This document shows positions 55,045 to 62,000 of a stretch of 62,000 nucleotides of DNA, one piece after another (within the stretch, counting starts at the first letter, position 1; each line of letters opens with the position of its first letter). The DNA lies in assembly GCA_009746045.1 (NCBI GenBank), contig RPFO01000127.1, forward strand, positions 1 through 62,000. The letters are read 5' to 3'. The DNA is from Mesostigma viride (lineage: Eukaryota; Streptophyta; Mesostigmatophyceae; Mesostigmatales; Mesostigmataceae). A model generated the notes under the pieces. It was not told the origin of the DNA. It saw only the letters and a list, made by a program, of their open reading frames with translations, and did no database searches. Both the position numbers and the translations under genes were made by a program.

Positions 55045-58000
55045 GGGGCGCGACCGTGTTGGAGGGCAGCAGCTGGCCAAGCGGGTGGCACACCCAGAAG
55101 ACCATGTAGACGAGGAACTCGGTCATGTCCAGCGCCGTGACGACCGAGAAGCCCACAAACAGGCCGAGCAGGCCACCGATGTTCGACAGCAGCAGCACAG
55201 GGGTGACCGCCTTGACCTCCTTTGTGACCTGCCGGTTGAGCTCCTTGAAGTACATGTACAGCTGAAGAACGTGGCAGGAGGTCATGGGCAATAGACAGGG
55301 GCGCGAGAAAAGGATCATGTCACATTCATGGAAAACATGTACAACAACCGCAACACGTTGCAGGAGGTCACAGGCAACTCAAGGGGGTCAAGAAAAGGGT
55401 TTTGTCAGATCCGTGAAGTACATTAATGTACACGTAGACTGTGTCGCGTGAGCATTGCGTCCGTGAAGCACATGTACAGCTGGAATGAGCGGCAAAGCTC
55501 ACACGCGAGAAAACGTAGGGCCAAAACAGTGGGGGAAAATATTGGTGGGGTCAAGAGAGGGGACTAGGGAGCTCCTTCCAAGGATATTGGCTACCGTCAG
55601 AACCATGCAAGCTCCAATTGCAATAGAATGCGGAAAGGAAAAATGGCTCCAGCAAGCCCCAGAAGGCTAGCATTGGAAAGGCGAAAAGCAAGGATAACCC
55701 AGTAGCAGGCCAGCTGTCTTGACAAGCACAGAAGCGGGGACGCACAAAAAGAGGGAGCTGAGCGAAACAATGGACATAGGGAACGTATTGTATCCAAGTC
55801 CTGTGGTCTGTGACAAGCAGTCCATGTGCACTGGGCAAGTTGACAAGAGGAAACCCTGAAACATTGCAGGGAGGGAGCAGGGAGGGGAGCGTGTCGGCAA
55901 AGCAAGGGCATGTCGGCAAGGCAGAGCCAAGTGGCTACCAAGTCACAGGTGGCTCCGCACCGCCGTGCCCTTGGTGGCCAGGTTGGCAGCAGTGTCTTTG
56001 GTAAGAGTGCCTGGTTCGATCTACAAAGGTGGTTGGGGCAGCGTGGAGGCATGAGCAGCACTTGTGAAAGTGGAAAAAGGCACAAGGCACAAAAGCGTGC
56101 AGGTATGCTAGTTAATACACAACATCACCCATTTGAAAGGAGAAAGAGAAGGAGGATGTAAGAGAAAAAAGGCAGAGTCCTTAGGGGAGGGCTACTGTGT
56201 TGGAACTGGGGAGAATAAGGCTCTTGCCCCCACGGGCACGTACTGTGGCTGTCTTATGAAAGACCTCGTTGCCCTGCACAACCGCGTCCACCACCTCCTG
56301 AGGCACGTCCTCGCGTGATTGGATGCCGTTCTCACTCATGTAGGTCTGGCCAAGGTTGCACCCGAACACATGCACCGCGGCAGGTTGCCAGCAAAGGAAA
56401 GAAGGCCGTCTCTTTTTCAGGTGGGTGCGGGGTCAGAACGTCAGCACAGCTCGATGCATGACTGCGTAGCACGTGTTAACAAGATCAACTAAAAGGTCGA
56501 TCAAATGAACAAAGTAGTCCAGCGCGCGCTTGAGCTTTTCTAGATTTGCTGTATCGTTTAGGTGCAAACACAATACCTAACCGACTTTGATGGGCAGGTT
56601 TTAAAGCGCTTGCAATCTTGGAATGCACCCACAAAGGGAGGCCCATGCGCCAGTGGTCTTTAGGTGCGAGAAGCGAACAAGGTGTAAGCAAATCTCATAA
56701 AACCATAGTACCACCCATGCCAACGTTCAAACATCATTCGCCGCATGTGCAGGGGAGTTGTTCACAGACACGAGCAACTTGCCTCGCTTGCAGCCCAAGC
56801 AGGCCAAAGGAGGATCACCAGAAATGAAGGATGAACAAAGGAAGATGCAACGCATGGCATACCCAGAGCCACCAATTTGACACCGTTTGCCGCCATGAGA
56901 TGTACACGATGCCACAAACACCCACACCCACCAAATTGCATTCGCACCCGCACCCCCACCTGCATCCGCACCCGCACCCCCACACAGCAAGCCATCGTAG
57001 AAAACTGCGCATGGTATAAACAGGCTACACCGCCGCCCACCTGGATGTCGTCGTTGACGATCGACTGCAGGTACTCGGGCGTGGGCCATGTCCCGACCGA
57101 GGCCTCCTGGTCGTACACCGTCTCCTTGCAGATCTGCTGGTCGCAAGGGATGTCCCCCTTCTGAACCGGCACCTCGTCCAGCAGGTACACATCGTACACG
57201 CACGCCCAGTCCTCCGCCGAGGTGCACTCGGGCAGCGTGCCGTTATCGCCCTCGCCGTCCCGGGGGACGCCCTCGGTGTAGAGGGGGAACTCGACCGGGG
57301 ACAGAATGTAGGGGTTATAGCAGCCTGGAGGGTGACGGGGTTTACGGGGGTGACGGGGGACGGGGCAGAGAATGCCCAGGATGGGGCCAATAGGGAACTA
57401 GAGAGTTGAAAATGGCGAGAAATGGCTACCAGAGAAGAGCTCTTGCGAGCATTAAAATAAAGTAAAACCTCTTTGCAAGGGTGATTGGGAAAACAGCCTG
57501 CGCTTCGAAAGCCATTGCGCAGACCTTTATTCACACCGCAAGGAATGTTAACGAAAGGATGGCCAGAAAAATGTGGCCACGAGGGCTTTTGCACACTGTG
57601 TCAGTGCAAATAGAAGCCACCCGTTCCTGCCGTAACCTTTAACCTTCCCAACAGCCACAAGGGGGAGAGGAAGCGCAAGGATTTTTTCAGTTACTTCCCA
57701 TCGCCCCTTTCATGGGACCCAAATGTCAGGGAGACCTTGACATGGAGGCCGTCGCATAGCCCTGATGAAAGAGAATTGGTCGCACCTAGAGGCAGAAAAC
57801 TACATAGGCTGCTGGAGCCAAGCCTTCTCCTGTCAAGTGCGCCGCAGAGCATCCCTGCGGCAGCCACCCATTTGTCAAAGCTTTTCCAGCAGCATCCACA
57901 GTGGGGGTGCCAAGGTCACTATCCCAAATCAAGGTATGGGGTGTTCAATGTACAGAAGGCTCGGCCACAGTACTGGTCGTAACAGGACCGAAAGCCATCC

Positions 58001-61000
58001 ATTTGTGATGGCAAAGTCTGAAGGCTTCTGCTACCCTCTCACCATACTTTTGACATTCTCTCCAGGGTCTCATAGGCGCATGCAGCCGGCACAGCCAAAC
58101 ACAAGCGCATGGTGTGTGGTCGATGTCTACCGCTAGCGCTGCAGTCCCTCTGCCACCTTTGGACTTACTCGATTCAACCTATGCAGGCGACTGCTCTCCA
58201 CATAAAACATTCCCAAAATTTGCCCCTGTTTGTCGGCCGGTCCCATTTCCCATCAGCACCCCAACATGCGCACACACCGCATTGGTTGATGACTTCGACG
58301 GACACAAGATGCTGCAGGCAGGGCACGGTTGTCCGCCACTGGTCCTTGTCGCACTCCCCCCAGGGGCTTTCCTGCCGCTCAATTTGTTTCTGCTCGCATG
58401 CACATTGACAGCCAACATGGTTGGGGATGTCAGGGAAAGCAAGGACAAAAATTATGGGCAGTACAGGGGTAGGCCAGTGGTAAAAGAAATCGCATGGAGT
58501 AAGGCTGAGGATGGCAGGAAGGATGCCTAACGGAGGTCCAAAACCTAGGCGAGAGGTGAGGGCGATAAGTTGAGCGGCCTAAGGGGAAACACTCTACTGA
58601 GTCAGATGAGTTATGATAAATAATGGTCCGGAATGTTTGAGCCGCGCAACAAAAGGATTCCGGACATTATTTATCATAACTAAAACCTAGCCTCGCGGGG
58701 CGTGGACAGGCCTCTAGTCTCGGAATATCCACAGATAGTATTACATGGTAGTAGTATATCTGATCTCGGCGCCTATCTGATTATGAACATCGAATCTGGT
58801 GGGTGCAGAAAATCTGCCTCCAGGTGGGTTTGAACCTACGCCCCAGGAGTTGTAGGTCTTAATTATGATACATAATGGCCGGAAGCCTTCCGCCGCTCGT
58901 CTCAAAGGTTCCGGAGTCCGGATCATTATCTATCATAAATAGACGCGGCCTAGATGCGGCCTAGATGCGGCCTAGATGCGGCCTAGATGCGGCCTAGATG
59001 CGGCCTAGATGCGGCCTAGATGCGGCCTAGATGCGGCCTAGATGCGGCCTAGATGCGGTCTAGATGCGGTCTAGATGCGGCCTAGATGCGGCCTAGATGT
59101 GGCCCACTTGTGGCCTCCTTTTCCGGATCACTGGGATCGTTCAGATTATGTTAGAGTTGGTTAGGCGAAAGTGACAAACTGGCTGCCAGACAGAACTGCC
59201 TGCCAAAGAAAGCCAGGCAGAAACCCATTGAACAACTACTCTAGTTCCCTAGTGTGCCCACAATTGGCAGTCTATGCTTTGCTGCGCCAAGTGGACAAAC
59301 TAGACCAGGAAACGAAAGATTGGACACACGGACTGCGCGAGCAGAAAGCTGCCGGTCCAGCTTTCCTGGCACGTCGCCCCCATCCCTCTTACCAGTAAAG
59401 CACCTTGAAAGCTCCTCTGTGCCCCTGCTGCAATTTTTTTTTTTAATTGTATTGATTTGGCACCACTTTTATAGATCCACCATGCACACTCCTCCCCGTA
59501 CCAACCCCACCACAACTGACCACACACCATCCTCTTAAGCGCGTACCTTACTTTCCCACACCAACCCCACATGACAGCCAGCACCCCTCTCTACCCATTC
59601 CTTGTCACCCTCCAAGGCGCATATTCCGCGATATGTTCCCCACAGCACCGCCACCATTCCCTACCTACCATGCCGATGAAGGCCATGAGACCCTTTCCTA
59701 CCAAACTAGGAAATGCAGGTCACGGCACAATCTCCTACCTCCCCTTTTGCCGACGCAGGTCACAGCACAACGTCCCACCTACGTGATGCCCACTAAGGTC
59801 ACAGCACAACCTCCCACCTCCGTGATGCCCACTAAGGTCACGGCACAACCTCCCACCTACGTGATGCCCACTAAGGTCACAGCACAACCTCCCACCTCCG
59901 TGATGCCCACTAAGGTCACGGCACAACCTCCCACCTACGTGATGCCCACTAAGGTCACGGCACAACCTCCCACCTACGTGATGCCCACTAAGGTCACGGC
60001 ACAACCTCCCACCTACGTGATGCCCACTAAGGTCACAGCACAACCTCCCACCTCCGTGATGCCCACTAAGGTCACGGCACAACCTCCCACCTACGTGATG
60101 CCCACTAAGGTCACGGCACAATCTCCCACCTACGTGATGCCCACCAAGGTCACGGCACAACCTCCCACCTCCGTGATGCCCACTAAGGTCACAGCACAAC
60201 CTCCCACCTCCGTGATGCCCACTAAGGTCACGGCACAACCTCCCACCTACGTGATGCCCACTAAGGTCACAGCACAACCTCCCACCTCCGTGATGCCCAC
60301 TAAGGTCACGGCACAACCTCCCACCTACGTGATGCCCACCAAGGTCACGGCACAACCTCCCACCTCCGTGATGCCCACTAAGGTCACGGCACAACCTCCC
60401 ACCTACGTGATGCCCACTAAGGTCACAGCACAACCTCCCACCTCTGTGATGCCCACTAAGGTCACGGCACAACCTCCCGCCTACGTGATGCCCACTAAGG
60501 TCACAGCACAACCTCCCACCTACGTGATGCCCACTAAGGTCACGGCACAACCTCCCACCTACGTGATGCCCACCAAGGTCACGGCACAACCTCCCACCTC
60601 CGTGATGCCCACTAAGGTCACGGCACAACCTCCCACCTCCGTGATGCCCACCAAGGTCACGGCACAACCTCCCACCTCCGTGATGCCCACTAAGGTCACG
60701 GCACAACCTCCCACCTACGTGATGCCCACTAAGGTCACAGCACAACCTCCCACCTCCGCGATGCCCACTAAGGTCACAGCACAACGTCCCACCTCCGTGA
60801 TGCCCACTAAGGTCACGGCACAACCTCCCACCTCCGTGATGCCCACCAAGGTCACGGCACAACCTCCCACCTCCGTGATGCCCACTAAGGTCACGGCACA
60901 ACCTCCCACCTACGTGATGCCCACTAAGGTCACAGCACAACCTCCCACCTCCGTGATGCCCACTAAGGTCACGGCACAACCTCCCACCTCCGTGATGCCC

Positions 61001-61458
61001 ACTAAGGTCACGGCACAACGTCCCACCTCCGTGATGCCCACTAAGGTCACGGCACAACCTCCCACCTACGTGATGCCCACTAAGGTCACGGCACAACCTC
61101 CCACCTCCGTGATGCCCACTAAGGTCACGGCACAACCTCCCACCTACGTGATGCCCACTAAGGTCACAGCACAACGTCCCACCTCCGTGATGCCCACTAA
61201 GGTCACGGCACAACGTCCCACCTCCGTGATGCCCACTAAGGTCACGGCACAACCTCCCACCTCCGTGATGCCCACTAAGGTCACGGCACAACCTCCCACC
61301 TCCGTGATGCCGATGTAGGTCACCGTCCCCAGGTGCGCGTACTGGCCCGTGACCTGAGGGAATGCGTGGATGCCGGGCGGGTGCACCATGTACTGGACAG
61401 CCTCGGCGCCACTCGTGTACATCGGGTTCTCGTCCAGCGTGTCCGAGTAGAGGTAGAC
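55045..61458 (-). CDS. DEG/ENaC-like (amiloride-sensitive channel family) gene, partial
   Basis: Four exons are supported: 61458-61300 (VYLYSDTLDENPMYTSGAEA ... TYIGITE), 57324-57041 (Cys-rich; CYNPYILSPVEFPLYTEG, CTSAEDWAC, CDQQIC), 56345-56244 (TYMSENGIQSREDVPQEVVD) and 55261-55045. All have AG/GT borders and the last two joins are in phase 0. The last exon reads LYMYFKELNRQVTKEVKAVT, LLLSNIGGLLGLFVGFSVVT, ALDMTEFLVYMVFW. This is the second transmembrane helix of DEG/ENaC channels, where LL..IGG..GLF.G.S precedes an acidic residue; GFS sits at the selectivity-filter position. The family conducts sodium across the plasma membrane. The first helix, start codon and final exon are not seen, and further exons may lie between 57.3 and 61.3 kb. 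The other intervals within 55262-59750 show no supported gene. Confidence 0.68.
58609..58938. mobile_element. Foldback element, second member of the 14.5-kb family
   Basis: Palindromic unit 58609-58681 (AGTTATGATAAATAATGG ... TTATTTATCATAACT), then AAAACCTAGCCTCG and a spacer of about 178 bp. A second palindromic unit follows (58862-58938). The spacer carries a tRNA-like GGTTTGAACC segment next to the second unit (58814-58861, minus strand CGTAGGTTCAAACCCACC). The ends, the AAAACCT junction and the tRNA-like position match the 14543-15427 element. It lies in an intron of the channel gene. Confidence 0.75.
58939..59110. repeat. 11-bp tandem repeat (GCGGCCTAGAT)n
   Basis: About 15 copies starting directly after the foldback element. 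No coding potential. Confidence 0.9.
59111..59750. other. Intronic stretch before the 39-bp array
   Basis: No supported exon or gene. Short frames exist on both strands without recognisable domains. Confidence 0.4.
59751..61317. repeat. 39-bp minisatellite, about 40 copies, at an exon-intron border
   Basis: Unit on the plus strand: GTGATGCCCACTAAGGTCAC then GGCACAACCTCCCACCTCC, with few variants (TCC/TAC, CGG/CAG). On the minus strand each unit contains ATCACGGAG|GTGGGAGG, identical to the 3' end and 5' splice site of the channel exon 61458-61300. Because 39 is a multiple of three and no stops occur, both strands are open throughout. It is placed in the intron following that exon. Confidence 0.9.
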
Positions 61459-61760
61459 CTGCGGGAAAAGATAGACACGTCAGTGGTGGTCTGTAGCCAG
61501 TGGTGCGGGCGAGCGATGAGGGGAGTGTTTTTGTGCACCTTGTCCAAGTAGAGGTAGACCTGTGGGGATGGATAGTCATATCAGTAGAACTGCAGCCAGT
61601 AAGGAGGGCAAGTGGTGAGCGGAGGGTTCTCGTCCTGCGCGTCCAAGTAGAGGTACCCCTGCGGGGCTGAGGGGCACTTTGGTAGCAGTGCGGCCAGTTA
61701 TGTGCTCTGACGAGAGCATTGAGGTACGCCTGCGGACGGGTCTTTGTCAGCAAAAAACTG
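61425..61760 (-). repeat. Repeated splice acceptor / exon start, four degenerate copies
   Basis: On the minus strand C-GCAG followed by a (G)TACCTC block occurs near 61740, 61655, 61560 and 61458 (CCGCAGGCGTACCTCAATG, CCGCAGGGGTACCTCTACTT, CACAGGTCTACCTCTACTT, CCGCAGGTCTACCTCTACTC). Three are followed by a GGAC...AACCC-like stretch. Only the last leads to the open exon, so the others look like decayed tandem duplicates. Confidence 0.65.
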
Positions 61761-62000
61761 TAAATGACCAAAACTACTCTCTCATATAAACAAATATAAG
61801 ACGCAGCGCCTAATGTGGGGCACGTCAAAAGCAACACAGCCATTGACGAGAGCCAGTGACGAGTAACAGTACACACGCATTGGCCAGTAGATACGTTACC
61901 GGTCGTGGACACGCACACAGCGAAAGTGGCAAGGAAACTGGTATGTGCAGCAGATGTGGTGTTGCTATCAGTGATGCGAGAGCATCATATGTGTGAGTAC
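61761..62000. other. Right edge, no gene seen
   Basis: Probably an intron of the channel gene. No exon with support was found. Confidence 0.35.

Noticed and set aside
58939-61317. CRISPR-like arrays
   Set aside because: Units are contiguous tandem repeats without unique spacers, in a eukaryotic intron; no cas genes.
59633-61318. 561-residue plus-strand frame of PTYVMPTKVTAQP repeats
   Set aside because: It is the 39-bp minisatellite read in an open frame; 39 is a multiple of three and the minus strand is equally open. The unit matches a splice border on the minus strand.

Overview
The window is eukaryotic nuclear DNA. GT-AG introns interrupt several genes, the coding sequence is mostly GC-rich, and nearly everything is transposable-element sequence with many minisatellites. 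The mixture (divergent Copia elements, hAT, an R2-like LINE, an L1-like LINE, a DUF7869-like gene) would suit a TE-rich unicellular alga, probably green. The taxon cannot be fixed from the sequence, and no ribosomal or organelle genes are visible. Names such as Copia-1 or LINE-2 are local labels.

Bases 1-25300 are a stack of nested insertions. The oldest layer is a minus-strand Copia-like retrotransposon (Copia-2) whose pieces lie at 25285-24972, 16250-15433, 14537-13186, 9012-8426 and its 3' LTR at 8424-8059 plus 222-1. It was split by Copia-1 (229-8052, duplication ATACAG), a hAT transposon (9013-13185, duplication ATGCACCC), an 885-bp foldback element (14543-15427, duplication CTCGG) and Copia-3 (16257-24965, duplication TGCCRG). 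Copia-3 in turn carries a 1.7-kb inverted-repeat element in its 5' LTR (22835-24553, duplication TTAG). Removing each insert restores the interrupted Copia-2 reading frame. All three Copia elements carry a retropepsin-like domain after the integrase rather than before it.

Bases 26239-28112 hold a 5'-truncated LINE with an R2-type zinc knuckle and PD-(D/E)XK endonuclease, flanked by a perfect 13-bp duplication. Bases 29232-33406 and 46451-48210 are the two halves of a minus-strand L1-like LINE (LINE-2a: ORF1, APE endonuclease, RT, then a second ORF1-like module). The halves are separated by a 13,044-bp DNA transposon (33407-46450). This transposon has about 36-bp inverted termini starting CCCCAATCCCA and a 3-bp duplication AAC. 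It carries two divergent genes: a minus-strand gene with AEARA repeats and coiled coil, and a plus-strand three-exon gene whose core resembles DUF7869 proteins (D-x-G-x-DN and GHTH motifs). It is the best candidate here for an undescribed mobile system.

Bases 48231-54100 are LINE debris: a LINE-1 3' end with an 11-bp duplication, an inverted LINE-2 3' tail, a second LINE-2 copy on the plus strand (49689-52680), and a cluster of palindromic repeats with ATTA-type tails. Bases 55045-61458 hold the only plausible host gene, a minus-strand gene with at least four exons of DEG/ENaC (amiloride-sensitive channel) type. One of its introns is filled with about 40 copies of a 39-bp repeat that contains the 5' splice site. 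A second foldback element of the 14.5-kb family lies at 58609-58938.

Single-base frameshifts recur in elements that otherwise look young. They could be real decay or residual indel errors in the assembly.
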